64,000 nucleotides of DNA from Sapria himalayana (GCA_029783825.1 JAREIK010002662.1:377501-441500); one strand, 5' to 3'; positions 1 to 14,731 are shown, counted from the first letter of the stretch. The notes: generated by a model not told the origin, from the letters alone. A program made the numbers and translations.

Positions 1-3000
1 TCATCATATTTTTATTTTTTATATTTTATATTCCCCTTTTTTTTTCTCATCTTTTCTTCCACTTCTTCTTTTTCATTTATTTTATTTCTTTTTTATTCAT
101 ATTCCACTTCTTATTCTTGTTCTTATTTTTCTTTAAGTTATTCCTCTTTGTATTCATCAACTTATTATTATTATTATTATTATTATTCTTCTTCTTCTTC
201 TTCTTCTTCTTATTCTTATTTTTTTGTTCTTTTTCTACTTGTTCTTCATATTATTATTTATCTTCTATTCCTCTTGTTCTTATTCTTATTTTTCTTCGTT
301 TATTTTCTTTTTTCTTATTATTTTTATTCTTAATCTTTTTCTTTTTCTTTATATATATTTTTAATCTAATTTATCCTTCAATTCTTATTCATGTTAATCT
401 TCTTATTTTTTTTCTTATTCTTCTTCTTTTCTATCTTTTTTTATTCTCCATCTTTTTTTTATTATAATATTTTCTTTTCATAATCATCATCATCATTTTC
501 TTCTTCTAAAATATCTCTTTAATCAACACCTCTTCTTCTTCATCTTCTTCTTATTATTCTTCTTCTTTTTCTTCTTCTTTCATCTTTTTCCTCTTCTTCT
601 CCCCCAACTCCTCTTACTCGGATTATTTTTTTTCCTCTTCTTATTTTTCATTTTCTTATTTTTATTCCCTTGTTTTTTTTTCATATTTTTCAATATCTTC
701 TTTCTAGACTTCTTCTTTCTCCTCTTCCTCTTCCTATTTCTATTATTCTACTTCCTCCCTCTTCATTCTCTTATTCATCTTTTTCTTTTTCTTTTTCTTC
801 TTTTCTTACTTATTCTTCTTCTACTACTACTACTTCTTCTTCTTCTTTTATTCTTCTTCTTTTTCCATTTTTTTCTCAACATCATTATCATCTTTTCTTC
901 TTCTTTTTCTTTTTCTTCCCTTTTTTATATTCTTTCTCCTCTTCTTTTTCTTCATATTCCTCTTCTTTTTCTTTTTATTTTACTTTATTATTATTATTAT
1001 TCTTCTTCTTCTTCTTTTCTTCTTCTTTTTATTTTTCTTGATTTTTTAAATTCCTTTTTATACATCTTATATTCTTATTTTTATTTTTTTATTTTTATTT
1101 TTTATTTTTCTTTTTCTTTTTCTTTATCATTATCATCTTTATCATCTTTTTCCTTGTTTTCTTCATTCAATTTTCCTTTTTCATTTCCTTCTTTATTATT
1201 ATTTTTTTATTATTTGTATTCTTATTATATTCTTCTTACTCTTTTTCTTCTTCTTCTTCTTCTTCTTTTTCTTCTTTTTCTTTCTTTTCCTCCTATTCTT
1301 TGTCTTCTTCTTTCTCTTCTTCTTCTTCTTCTTCTTCTTCTACGTCTTCATCATCTCTTTCATACAGTTCTTTGTTTTCATTTTTTTCTTTTTATTTTTT
1401 TGCTTCTTATTCTTCTTTTTCTTTTTCAAATTTTTTTTCATCTACTTCTTCATCATCATCTTCTTCTTATTTTTCTTTATTTTCTTTGTCATCATCATCA
1501 TCATATTCTTTTTCATCATCATATTTTTTTCTTTTTCTTCTTTTTCTTATTTTTCATATTTTTCTTTTTATTTTCATCATTTTCTTGGTCTTCTTTTTTC
1601 TCCTTCTTAATTTTTTTTCTTGTTTTTTTTTCTTCTATTTTTTCTTATTAATCTAATTCTTATTATTCATTTTCTTCTTCTTCTTCTTCAACCTCTTCTA
1701 TTTTATGTATTTCTTCTTCATCTTATTCTTATACTTCCTCTTCGTATTATTTTTTTTTCTTTTTCTTCTTCTAAATCTTTGTTTTACTTTTTTTCTTTTA
1801 TCCTTCTTCTTTTCTTTTTCTTCTTCTTTTTCTTTTTCTTCTTCTTTTTTCTTTATTTTTTTATTCCTTTTCATTCTCTTCAATTTCTTCATCTTTTTCC
1901 TCCTCTTATTTTTTATTATTTTATTTTTTTTATTTTCTTTTTCATCCTCTTCTTTTTCTTATTCATCTTCTTCCTCTTCTTTTTCTTATTCATCTTCTTC
2001 TTATTTTCTTTTCCCTGTAGTTTTTCTTTTTCTTATCCTTCATTTACATTTCCTTCATCTTTTTTCATTCTTCTTCCTTTTCTTCATATTTTTATTCTTC
2101 TTATTCTTCTTCTCTTTGTCTTCTAATTCTTCTTATTCTTCTTCAACCTCCTCCTCTTTTTATTCTTTGCTTTCATTTTCTTTTTCTACTTCACCTTCAT
2201 CTTCTTTTTTCTTCTTCTTTTCTTCATCTTCTACATTTTTTTCTTATTATTATTTTTCTTTTTTTTATTCTTCATTGTCTTCCTATTCTTCATATTCATC
2301 CTCCACTTCCAATTCTTCCTAATAACCCTCCACTTCTATTTAATATTTTTTTTCTTCTAATTCTCTTTCTATTCTTCAACGTTTTATTCCTCCTATTCTT
2401 CTTTACCATCATTATCTTCATCTTCTTTTGATTCTCCATCATCATCATCATATTCTTCTTTTTATTTTTTCTTTTATATTTCATCTTCTTCTTATATTTC
2501 TTTTCCTTCTTCATTATCATCTTTTTCTTTTTCTTTGATCGTTATTCTTTTTCTTATTATTTTTTTATTATTGTTCTTCTTATTCTTCCTCTTAATCCAA
2601 CTCTTCTTATAATTTTTGATATTCTTTATCTTCTTCTTTCTCCACCTTATCATCATCATCATCATCTTTTTTCTTCTTATTATTCTTTTTTTTATTACTC
2701 TAATGTTTTTATTTTTATTTTTCTTCTTTTATTCCTATTCTTCTACATCTTCTATTTCATCATCATCTTTTCCTTCTTCTTCTTCCTCTTCTTCAAGTTA
2801 TTCTTCTCTTTCTTCTTCTTATTTTATATTTTTTTTTCTCTTTTTCTTCTACCTATTCTTCTACTATAATTTTTTTAACTTTTTCTATTTCTTCTTTTTT
2901 ATTTTACTCGTTTTCTTCTTTTATGTTTTCCACATCTTTTTCTATAACTTCATCTTGTTCTTCTTCATAAATTGCTTTTTTATTTGTCTTTTTCTTCTTA

Positions 3001-6000
3001 ATCTTTTTGCTTCCTCTTCTTTTTTATTTTTTCTAATCCTCTTTTTTTTATTTTTTTCTCATCCTCTTCTTTTTCTTTTTCCTCCCCTTCCTCTTTTTTT
3101 CCCTCATGCTCTTCTTCTTCTATTATTTCTTCTACTTTATATTCTTATTATTATTTTTCTTTCTATTTTTCTTATTCTTCTTCTTTTTATTCTTTTTTAT
3201 TCTTATTCTTATTTTGCTTTCTATTATTCTTCTTCTTATTTTGCTTTATATTATTCTTCTTTTTATTTCTTTCAATCCTCTTCTTCTTCTTCTTCTTTTT
3301 ATTTTTCTTTATCTTCTCCTTCTGCTTCAATTTCTTCTTTTTTATTTCTTCTAATTCATCTCCTTCTAAATTAACTTTTTCTTGTGTTTCTTCTTTTTTT
3401 TTCTTCTTTTTCTTCTTTATTTCTTACTTCTTACATGCCATTTATATTTTTTCTTCCTCTTTTTTATAATCATTATCATCTTCATCATCTTCTTTTTAAA
3501 TTTTTTTATTCTTCTACAGATTCATTTTCTTCTTATTTTATCTATTATTCTTTTTTATACTTATTTTTCTTATTCATCTTCCTTTTTTTCTTATTTCTTT
3601 AACTTCTTCTTCTTCTTCTATAACTCCTTATTCATCCTCCTCTTCTTTTATTTCTCTTCATCTTTTTCTTTATCCTTTTCTCCTTTTCATTCTTCTTCTT
3701 TTTTATTTTTATTTATCTTCTTCCTCTACTTCTTCTTGTATTATTCTTCTTTCTTTTTCTTCTTTTTCTTTTTCGTTTTCATCTTCTTCATTTCTTCTTT
3801 GACTTTGTCTTTTTCTTTTTTTTTCTTCTTCTACTTCTTGTTCTTATTATACTTCTTTTTCTTCTTCTTCTTCTTTTTCTTCTTTTTCTTGTTATTTTTT
3901 TTCTTCTTCTATCTTATTCTTCCTCTAATTTTTTTTTCTCCGTGTTCTGCATTTTATTCATCTACTACTACATTACTTTATTTTTTTATTATTTTTTTAT
4001 TCTTCTTTTTTATATTCCTCATTTTATTCTACCTTTTCTTCTTCCATTTACTCCTAATCTTCTTTTAATTATTTTTCTTCCTTTCACACCTCATCTTTAT
4101 CTGCTTATTCTTTTTCCTCTTCATATTCTTCATTTTTTTATTCTTATTTTTTTTATTATTATTCTTTTTCTTTTTTTTCCAACCTCTTTCTCTTCTTTTT
4201 TCTACTTTTCTTCTTCATCTTTTATTCTTTTTTTTCTACTCTTTTTTTCTTTTTTTCTTCTTTTTTTTCCTTTATTTCTTTTTTATTCTTTTTATTCTTT
4301 TTATTCTTTTTATTCTTTTTATTCTTTTTATTCTTTTTATTCTTTTTCTTCCATTTCTTTTTTTTCTTCATTTTGTTTTTTTTCTTCATTTTCTTCAATT
4401 TCTTCTTTTTTTCCTTTTCTTCTTTTTATTCCTTTTCTTCTTTTTCTTCTTTTTCTTCTTTTTCTTCTTTTTCTTCTTTTTCTTCTTTTCCTTTCTTTCT
4501 TCTTCTTCTTCTTTTTCATTTTCTTTTTTTTCTACTTTTTTTGTTCCTTTCCTTCCATTCCTTCCTTTTCTTCTTTTTCTTCCTTTTCTTCTTTGTCATA
4601 TTTTTCCTCTTTTTTTTCTTCACCTTCTTCGTCTATTTAGTCTTCTTCTTCTTCTTCTTCTTCTTCATCTTCTTCACCTTCTTCATCTTCTTTGCCTTCT
4701 TCTCCTTCTTTGCCTTCTTCGTCTTCTTCGTCTTCTTTTTCTTTTTTTTTTCTTTTTCTTATTTTTTTCTTTTTCTTTTGTTTTCTTCATTTTTTTCTTT
4801 TTTATCCTTATATTCTTTTTCTTTGTTTTCTTTGTTTTCTTCATTTTCTTCTTTTTTATCATTTTCTTCATTTTCTTCCTTTTCTTCATCTTCTTCATCT
4901 TCTTCCCTTTCTACTTTATTTTCTTCCTTTTTTTTCACTGATTCATTTCTTATTTTTCTTATTCTCATTCTTCCTATTCACCTTCACCGTTTAATTTTTC
5001 TTCTTGTCATCCACCTCCTTTTTATTTTTTATCTTGTTCTTCCTTTTCCTTTTTTTCTTCCTCTCCTTCTTCTTCTTCTTCCTCCTTCTTCTTCTTCTTA
5101 TTCTTCTTCTTTATCATCTCCTCCTCTTCTTTTTCTTCTTTTTATTTTTCGTATGTCTGCTCTTATTTTAATTTCTCCCCCTCCTCCTCCACTTCCTTCT
5201 TATTTTTCTCCATCTTTTTCATCATTTTATTATTATTATTCTTCATCTTATATTTGTTCTCTTATAAACATTTTTCTTCATACCTTTCTTCAAAAATTTT
5301 TTATTCTTTTCTTGTTCAACTTATTCTTCTTCCTACACTTTTACTAAGTTGTCTTCTTGTATTTCTTTTTCTTTCTCATATTCTTCTTCTGCTTTTATTC
5401 TTTCTCTTTTTATCATATTCTTCTTTCTCCTCCTCCTCATCTTCATCTTCTTCTTTTTATCATTCTTTTACTTGTTATTATTTTTCATCTTCATCATCAT
5501 CTTTATCTTCCTAACATTCTCCATCATCATCATCATCATCATCATTTTCTTTATCTTCCTCTTCCTCATCATCATCATCATCATCATCTTCTTCTTCTTC
5601 ATCTTCCTCTTCATCTTCCTCATCAACATCACCATCATTAACTTATTTTTCTTCTTTTTCTTCTTTTTCTACTTTTTCTTCTTTTTCTACTTTTTCTTCA
5701 TTTTCTTATTTTTCTTCTTCGTCTTCTTCTTCTTTCACTTCCATTCCTTTTCATCTTTTCATTGTTTTTCTCGATATTCTTTTTATTCTTATTTTATTAT
5801 TCCTCTTCATGTTCTTCTAGTTCTTATTCTTCCTCTTAGGCTTCTTTTTCTTCTTCTTCTTCTACTTCTTCTTTTTCTTCTTCTTCTACTTCATCTTTTT
5901 TTTCTTCTTCTTCTTTTAATATTCTTCCTCTTCTTCTTTTTTTTTCTTCCTCTTCTTTTTTTTCTTCTTCCTCTTCTTTTTTTTTCTTCCTTTTCTTCTT

Positions 6001-6629
6001 CTTCTTCCTCTTCTTCCTCTAATCTTACTTCCAATTATTCATTTTCATCTTAATCAACTTATTCTTCTTTTTGTTCACGATCATCATCATCTTCTTCTTC
6101 TATTTCTTCTTCTTGTTCTTCTCATTCTCTTTTATTTTTACTTTTTCTTTTTACACTTCTTCTTCTTCTTTTTTTCACTTTTATATTCTTCATATTTGTC
6201 CTGTTCTTCTTCTTTTTCATCTTCAACTTTCTCTTCTTTTTCTTTTTCTTCCTCTTCTTTCTATTTCTCTTCATCATCATCATCATCATCTTCTTCTTCT
6301 TCTTCTTCATCTTCTTCTTATTCTTCCCCTGCTTCCTCTTTTTCTTCTTTTTTTCTTTTTCATCATTTTCATCATCTTTCTTTTACTTCTTATTATTCTT
6401 CTTCATTTACTTCTACTTATTCTACTCACATTCTTCTATAACTTATTTTTTTTCTACTACTACAAATTCTTTTTCTACTTCTATTTCTTATTCATTTTTT
6501 TATTGCTCTTCTTCTTCTTCTTCATATTTCACTTCCTATTCTTCTTATTCTTTCTCTTCCTCTTCTTCTTTCTCTTCAATTTCTTCTTCTTCATCCAATT
6601 CATCTGCATATTCTTCATCTTTCTTTTAT

Positions 6630-6660
<31 letters not shown>

Positions 6661-7248
6661 TTTTGTACTGCTTATTCTTTTACATTAACTTCTTCCGCTT
6701 GCTTTTCTTTTTCATCTTATTTTCCTTCATCTTATTTATCTTCTTCTTATTTTTGTTTTTATTGTTTATCTTCTTATTTATTTTTTATTAAATCTTATAT
6801 GTCCTATTATTCTTGTGTAATCATCTTCTTTTTCTTCTTCTTCAATTGCATATTCTTCCTCCTCTTCTTCTTTTTCTTCCTCTATATGTTCTTTATTTTA
6901 TTTCATCATCTTCCTCTTCCTCTTCTTGTTCCTATTCTTCTTCATCCACTTTTTCTAATCCTACTTCTTTTCCTTCGCCTTCTTTTTCATCCTCATCTTC
7001 TTCTTTTTCTGATCTTCTTCTTCTTCTTCTTCTTCTTATTTTTCTTCTTTTTCTTCTTCTTCTTATTTTTCTTCTTTTTCTTCTTCTTCTTATTTTTCTT
7101 CTTTTTCTTCTTCTTCTTATTCTTATTCTTATTCTTCTTCTTCTTCTATTCCTTTTTTTTTCTCCTCCTCCTCCTCCTCTTCTTATTTTCCATCTATTAT
7201 GTCATCTCCTTATTTTTCTTCTTTCTTGTCTTATTCTTCTTCTTCTCC

Positions 7249-7280
<32 letters not shown>

Positions 7281-7954
7281 CTTATTCTTATTCATAATCA
7301 TTATTGTCATCATCAACTTCTCCTTCTTTTTTTTCCTCCTCATTTTCTTTTTTTATTTTGCTTCTACTTCTTTCCTTTTTATATTCTTTCTTTTCTACAC
7401 CTCCTCCTCATCTTTTTTTCTTATTCTTCTTATTCTTCCTCTTTTTATTATTTTGTCTCCTTCTTCTTTTCTTTTACTTGTACTATGTTTTCTTTCTATT
7501 GATATTTTCATCATCATCATCATCTTTTTCTTCTTTTCTTCTTCCTCTTCTTCTTCTTCTTCCACTTCTTCTACTTCTTTTTTTTTCTCTTCCTCTTCTT
7601 CTTTTCATCTTCCTTTTCTTCTTATTCTCTTCTTCTTCTTCTTCTTCTTCTTCTTCTATTTCTTCCTTTTTTTAATCAAAATTATCAACTTCATCATCAA
7701 TATCATTTTCTTTTTCTTCTTCTTCCTCACCATCATTTTTTTTTCTTCTTCTTTTTCTTCTTTCTCATCATCATCATCACCATTTTCTCTTTTTCACTTT
7801 CTTTTTTTTTCTTCTTCTTATTTTTCTTACTCCACTTCACTATCTTTCTCTTCTTCTTCTTCTTCTTCTTTTGCTTCATTCTCTTCTGCTTCTTCTTCAT
7901 CTTATATACTTCTTCTTCTTCCTCTTCCTCTACCTCTTCTTTTTATGATATTTC
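1..7954. repeat. Pyrimidine-rich TTC/TTA tract, segment 1
   Basis: Almost uninterrupted T and C on the plus strand, built from degenerate TTC, TTA, TCA and TTTTTC units. Local arrays stand out: (TTA)n near 165-187 and 7248-7278, a 10-bp TTCTTTTTAT unit repeated about eight times at 4276-4345, a 9-10 bp TTCTTTTTC unit at 4432-4490, (ATC)n near 5521-5590, and a block near 7020-7130 repeating TTCTTATTTTTC. Both strands stay open for long stretches only because stop codons are rare in such sequence. The resulting Phe/Leu/Ser or Lys/Glu/Arg peptides are not genes. The tract ends sharply at 7954, where mixed sequence begins. Confidence 0.95.
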
Positions 7955-9423
7955 TGTTAGTAATAGTGATCTAAGCCTATCGTATGAACATGATATTTTG
8001 ATGATTTTTGAGAATTAATTATTATAATTATTTGCATGTTTATTATATATAATATCATTGAATAATATTATTAATTATTCTAAATATTCTTAATCAGTTA
8101 TTATTTTGGGAATAAAAATGATAAAAGATTAGTATAAAGTTTGATTGATATTCATGGGATGAATATGTATATGAGATAAAAATCAAATTTATATTTATTT
8201 GTTAAGAAAAAATATGGGACAAACACATCTTGAAATTAATAATGTATCAAAGTTAGAATTTTATCTCTGATAGTTATGCTATTAAATCATTTGACCTAAG
8301 ATCAATATAGTTTTCAACATAAGGAATATTGTGTTTTGATATAAATATATATTATCTTTAATCTGATGACTATAAAGGTTATAGTTGAACATAATAAGAA
8401 TTTATGTAGTGAAATATGAGCAATTAAGTTAGAATTTGTCCCTCTTATTATAAGAAAGATATCTCTGGGTCCCCTCTACAATTGAGACTGAGAAATGCAT
8501 GGGCATGCTTAAATAAATTGATAGAGATCAATATCATTTATTTAGCAAGTCTAATTGGGTTTCGAGTAATCAAAGATAGAATGATATAAGGTTGACTATG
8601 TCCATCTCTTATCTTCTATCAAGATATCATGAGACAAAAATATTATGTTATTAGTTACATTAAGGTTTTCTTGGATAATGAGCTTTTCATTTAACTTGAG
8701 AGTAGTCATATTGTCTTGCTAGAGGCTACTTATGACTTGTAAGATCAAAATATGATTTAGGCCTATTGCCAATATTAATTAAACCTATAGGGTCACACAT
8801 TCAGAATGAATAATAATGGTTATAGTTTTTTACTCTCTATAGTAATTTAAAATGATGAGATTATTTTAAATCACAAATAACAATTAGTTATTATTTAAAT
8901 TTAAATTTTATTTTTGAGAAAGTTTAAATTCATGATTTAAATAAATAATTAATTTGTTACATTGAACTTGAATTTTAATGAATAAATACATTTAAAAGGG
9001 GTTTTTAAGGATTTAAATTTAAGTTGTTATTTTTTAAAAGAATTTTAAATATATAATTAAATTAATTTATGACTAAAATTCTAGCAGACATGTATATATA
9101 TATATATATGTGAGACATATTTGATGCAATTAGTCATCTTTATATCAAACAGAGAGAAACCCTTGCATTTAATTATTTCTGTGTGGATCCTTGTAGAAGG
9201 AGGTCATTTTTTTAAAAAAGGCAGCACCTTTGAAGATTCAAATAAACCAAGATGCACACTTTGAAGACTTGATAAATCGATATACAAAAGATAAGTTTCA
9301 TTTACCCTTCCTTCATATTTTTATGAAATGCAAATGATCCTTGGTGGGTTAAGGTATAAAAATTATAAATTCCACCGCATTTATGTTCCAATTAGATTAA
9401 ATATTCTGCCCAAAATCTCAACA
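7955..9423. mobile_element. Candidate solo LTR inserted in the TTC tract
   Basis: A 1.47-kb island of ordinary AT-rich sequence lies between two pyrimidine tracts. It begins TGTTAG and ends CTCAACA, the usual TG...CA form of a plant LTR. The pyrimidine tract resumes on the next base. The flanking five bases are ATTTC on the left and ATTTT on the right, a four-of-five match that fits a degraded target duplication but is weak in low-complexity DNA. No coding capacity, primer-binding site or polypurine tract is seen inside. It could instead be another non-coding insertion. Confidence 0.4.
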
Positions 9424-12400
9424 ATTTTTTCTATAATTTCTCTTTATCTCTATCAACTTTTATTTCTTGTTCATATTCTTCATCTCCATCTTGTTTTATG
9501 CTTATTCCTCTTCTTATTGTACGTATTCTTCTTTCTCTTCTTCCTCTTTTTCTTCTTCTTCTTCGTCTTCTTCTTTCTCTATCTCTTCTTCTACTTCTTC
9601 TTCTGCATTTTTTTAATTACTCTTCATACCAGTTCTTCTCTACCATTTTTACTACTTGTTCTAATTATTATTCTACAACTTATTTATATTTTTTTATTAT
9701 TCCTCTTAATCATATTCGTATTCTTTTTTTTCTTCATTTTCTAGATCCTTCTCCTCTTATTATTCTTCTTCTTCATTTTCATCTTCTTCATCTTCTACAT
9801 CCTCCTCTTCATATTTTTGTTATTATTCTTCTTCTTCTCCATATTCTCTTTCTTCATCTTTTTCTTCTTCCTCTTCCTCTTCTAATTTATTTTTTAATTC
9901 CTCTTTCTCTTGTTATTTTTATTCTTATTTATCTTCTTATTCTAATCTTTCATCTTATACTACAACAACAACTTCTTCTTCTAATCTTTCCTCATCTTCT
10001 TTGTCTTCTTCTTTTGATTTTGATTTTTCTTCATTTTCCTCTTCTTCTTCTTCTATTGATTTTGATTCATCTTTTTTTCCTCTTCTTCTTCTTCTTCTTC
10101 ATCTTCGTCTTCTTATTCCTCCTCCTCCTCTTATTATTATTATTATTATTATTATTCTTCTTCTTCTTCTTCTCTATCTTCTTTTTCTATTTCTTCCTCT
10201 TGTTTATTTTTTTTCTTTTACTTCTTTTTTTATTTTTATTCTTCTTTTTTTTTTCTTCTTCTTCTTCTTCTGCTTCATCCTCTTCTTCTTTTTCTTCTTC
10301 ATGTTCTTCTTCTTTTTCATTTATCGCATATTATTCTTGTTAGTCTTCTACTTCTTCTTCCTCTTTTTCTCCTTTTTTTTCTTCTTCTTCTTCTTCCACT
10401 TCTTCATTTTACTCTTCTTCCACTTTCTATTTTTTTCTCTTCTTCTTCTTTTTCATCTTCCATTTTTCTACTTCATCTTGTTCATCTTCTTCCCATTCTT
10501 ATTTTTCTTCTTCCTTTTCTTCTTCTTTATCTTCTTCATTTTTTATCTACTTTTTCTTTTTTATTCTTTTTATTCTTTTTATTTTTCTTTTTTTTCCATC
10601 CACTTCTTGCTCTTTTTTCTCTTCATTTTCTTCCTCTTCCTATTCTCCTCCTCCACCTCCAAATTTTTATTATTATAATTATTAATTCATCTTTATCTTC
10701 TCATTTTTCCTAATTTTTTTAATTTCTATCTTCCTCTACTTATTTTTCATTATTTTTTATTATTCTTCTATTTCTTCTTCTTCTTTTATTCGTTTTTCTA
10801 CTTTTTTTCTTTGTATTATTTTTCTTCTTCTTGTTGTTCTTGTTCTTCTTATTCTTCTTCTTTACCTTCTTTTTTTTCATCCTATTTTTTTTTCTTCATA
10901 TTATTCTTCTTTGGACCTTCTTTTTTTCTTCATATTATTCCTTTTCATTTTCCATATATATTCTTTCCTATTCCTCTCTTATTCTTCATATTCCTATTCA
11001 TATTTAACTATTTCTTCTTCTTCTTCTTCTCCTTTTTTTTTCTTCTTCTTTTACTTTCCATCTTTTTCAACTTTTTCTTATTCTTCTTATTTTTCTATTT
11101 TTCCTTTCTCACTTTTTATTTTTCTTCTTCTTTCTTTCTTTTTATTTTCTTCTTCTTTCTCTTTATAATGTTCAGCCTTCTTATTCTTCTTTTCTTCTTC
11201 TTTTTCTTCTTCTTTTTCTTCTTCTTTTTCTCCTTGTTATGCTTCCACAACTTATGTATCTTCTTGTTTTTCTACAACTTCATATTCTTGTTCAATTTCC
11301 TCTTCCTCTTGATCTTCTTCTTTCTCTTTTTCTTATTTTTTTTCTTCCTCCTCATCCAGTTCTTCTTCTCTTTCATATTCTTCCTCTTTCTCCATCTTCT
11401 TTCTCTTATTCCACTTCTATCTTATTTTCTTCTTCTTCTCCATGTTCTTCTTTTTTATCTTCTTTACTTTCTTCATTTTATTTTTCTTTTTTTTTATTTA
11501 TCTTCTTCTTATTTTTCTACTTCTTCTTCTTCAACTTCTTCTTTTCTTTTGCCTCTTCTTCTTCCCCATCTTCTTTTTAATCTTGTTCTTCTTTTCTTCA
11601 AATTCTTATTCTTTTTTTTCTTCTTCATTTCCCTTTCATCTTTTTCCTATTCTTCTTCCTCATCTTTTTAATTTTCTTCATCTTCATCTCCCTCTTCTTC
11701 TTCTATTTGTACTTCCTATTTCTCTTCAAACAATTCAACATCTACTTCTTTTTTTATTCTCTTTCTTCTTCTATTTCTTATTCATCTCAAATTATTTCCT
11801 CGCATTCCTCTTTCTCTTCTTATTCTTATATTTCTAGCACTACTTATTCTTCTTCTTTGACTCCTTCATAATCACATTATTTTTCTTACTCCTCTTCATT
11901 TTCATTATCACTTTCTTTATGTTCCACTATTACATCAACTTTTTCATCTTTTTTATCTTCTTCTCTTCTTCCTCAAATTATTCTTCTTATTCTTCATCTT
12001 CTCCTTGTTTTTATTTCTTTCCTTATTCTTCTTCTCTTAATCTTTATCTTCTTTTACTTCTTCTTCATTTTCTGTTTTTTTGTACTACTACTTCTTCTTT
12101 ATCTTTTATTGTACTACTACTACTTCTTCTTCTTCTTCTTCTTCTTCTTTTCCTTCTTCATCATCCTTTTATTCTTCAGCAATAAGTTCTTCCTATTCGA
12201 CTTCTTCTTCTTCTACTACTACTTCTACTTCTTCTTCTTCCTTTTCTTCAGCTTCTTATTCTTTTTGTTCTTCTTCATTTTCTCATTTGTCTTCTTCTTC
12301 CTCTTCATCTTCATGTTTATCTTTTTTTATCTACCTCCTATTCTTTCTTTTCTTATTCTTATTTTATCATCATCTTCTTCTTTTTCATATTCTTCCTCTT

Positions 12401-14731
12401 CTTCTTGTTTTTTCTTATTCTTACCCTTATTATTTTTCTTCAGCTTTTCTTCTTCCTTCCACTATGTTTTCTTGCTCTTCCTTTTATCTCCATTTTCTTC
12501 CACTTCATCCACTTCCACTTCTTTTTCATCATCTTTTTTTTCTTCTTTCTCATCCTCCACCTCCTCCTCCTCTTCTTCTTCTTTTCATTCTTCTTTTCAT
12601 TCTTCTTATTCTTTATATTTATCTTCTTGTTATTGATCTTTTTCTTTTTCTTTTTCTTCTTCTTCTACTCCAACTTTTTCTTCTTCAACTTCTTCTTTTT
12701 ACATTTCTTCCTTTTACTAATTATCATCATTAACTTGTTCTTATTTTTCTTTTTACTACTCCTTCCATTCCTTTTTTTTTCTTCTTTTTCTATTTTCTCT
12801 TCAACTTTTTCTTCTTCTTTTTCTTTTGCCCTGCTCTTTTTTTTACTTCTTCTAATTTGTCTTCATTTTCTTCTTTTTATTATTTTATAGTTTGTTTCTC
12901 TTCTATTTTTTCCCTTTGTACTATTCTACTAATGTTTATTCTTCTTCTTTATATTCCTATATTTATTCTTGTTTATTTTTCTCCTTATTTTTTGTATTTC
13001 TTCTAATTCTTGTTTCTCTTCCACTTCTTCTACTTCCTTCTCCTCTTCATCTTCATCATTATTATCATTATCTTCTTCTTATTATTCTTCTTCTTATTTT
13101 TTTTCTTCATCATCATCATCATAATCATCATCTTCTTCCCCCTCTTCCGCTTAATAATCTTAATCTTTTTCTAGGTATTATTTTTCTTCTTATTTTTTTC
13201 ATGTTCTTCTTCCTTAACTTCATAATCTTCCTCTTTTTATTCTTCTACATTTACTTATTCTTCCTCTTCTTTTTTTTCTTTTCTTATTCTTTTTATATTT
13301 ATTGTTGTTCTTTTTCATTAACTTCTTTATCATGTTTTTATTATTCTTATTTTTCTACTTCAGCTTCTGATACTTAATCTTATTTGTCATTTTTTTATTC
13401 TTCTTCTTTTTTCTTACTTTTCTCCTTCTTTCTATTTTTCCTCCTTTTTCTTCTTCTTCTTCCATGTCCTCCTCATCATCATCATCATAATCTTTTTTTC
13501 TTCTTCATTCTCTCTTTCTTATTTTTAATTATCATCTTTTTCTTCTTTTTCTTCTTTTTAGTCATTTCTTCTTATTTTTATTATTTTCTTCTTCTTATTT
13601 ATTTTGACTTTCGTATTCTTTCTCTTCTTTTTCTTCCTCTTCCTCTTGTTCTTCTTCTTCTTTTTCCCCGACTTCCTCTTCCTCTTCATTTTAATCTGCT
13701 TCTTCATATTCTACATGTTCTTCTTCCACTCCAACCTTTTCATATTCTACTTCATCCACTTATTCTTATTCTTCTTCTGCTTTTTCATCTTCTACTTTTA
13801 CTTGTTATTCTTCTTTCTCTTCTATAAATTATTTTTTTTGTATTGCTACATCTTCTTCAACTTCTTTTTCTTATTATTTTACTTTTTCCTTTTATTCATT
13901 TTATTTTTTTTTCTTTCTCTTCTTCTTCTTCATCATTTTCTTTTTCTTAAACTTCATCCTACTCCTCATCTACATCAACTTCCTTTTCATTTGTATCTCC
14001 ATTTTCTTCTTCCTCTTTTCTTCTTCTTCCGCCTCTTCTTATTATTCTTCTTATTTCTCTTTTTTTCTTTAGTTTCTTCATCTTCTTCTTTTTTTTCTTC
14101 TACTTTACCTTTTTTTTAATTCTTTTTCTTCTTCATCAACATCTTCTTATTATCTTTTCTACTCTTTTTCTTTGTCGTCGTCGTCTTCTTCATATGATTC
14201 TTCTTCTTTTTCCATTTCTACTTTTTCTTCTTATTATTATCTTTTCTACTCTTCTACTACTACTTCTGCGTATTCTTATGATTTTTCTTCTTTTTCTACT
14301 ACTACTACTACTACTATTTCTTCTTATTCTCTTTTTTTTTCTTCATCTTTATTTTTTTATTATTCTTGTTCTTCTCCTTCTTGTTTATCTTCTTTTTCTT
14401 CTTCTTATTATTCTTTTTTGTTCTTCTTCATTTTTTTTCTCCACCTTCACCTCTTCCTTCTATTCTTCTATGTCTTCTTCTCCTTCTTCTTCAAGTTCTT
14501 GCTTTTTTATTCTAATTCTTCTTCTTATTTTTTTTTTACTTTTCGTATTATTGTTCTTGTATCTCTTCAACTACTTCTTCATCCTATTCAATTTCTTCTT
14601 CTTTCTCATCAATTTTTTTTTATTCTTTATCTTCTTCTCTCTTTCATTCTTCTTTTTATTTTTCTTCCTCCTCTGATTCTTCTTTATTATATTTCTGGTT
14701 ATTTTCATTTTTGTATTCTTACCCCAACCCT
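9424..14731. repeat. Pyrimidine-rich TTC tract, segment 2
   Basis: Same composition as the first segment: TTC, TTCTTT and TTA units with few purines on the plus strand. Triplet runs include (TTA)n at about 10131-10155, (TAC)n near 14302-14325 and (GTC)n at 14175-14186. It is cut at 14731 by the CACTA element and resumes at 32150. Long open frames here are compositional artefacts. Confidence 0.95.

Noticed and set aside
1..14700. Many long open frames rich in Phe, Leu and Ser, or in Lys, Glu and Arg on the other strand
   Set aside because: They follow from the TTC/TTA composition, overlap in several frames at once, and have no domain or codon structure.
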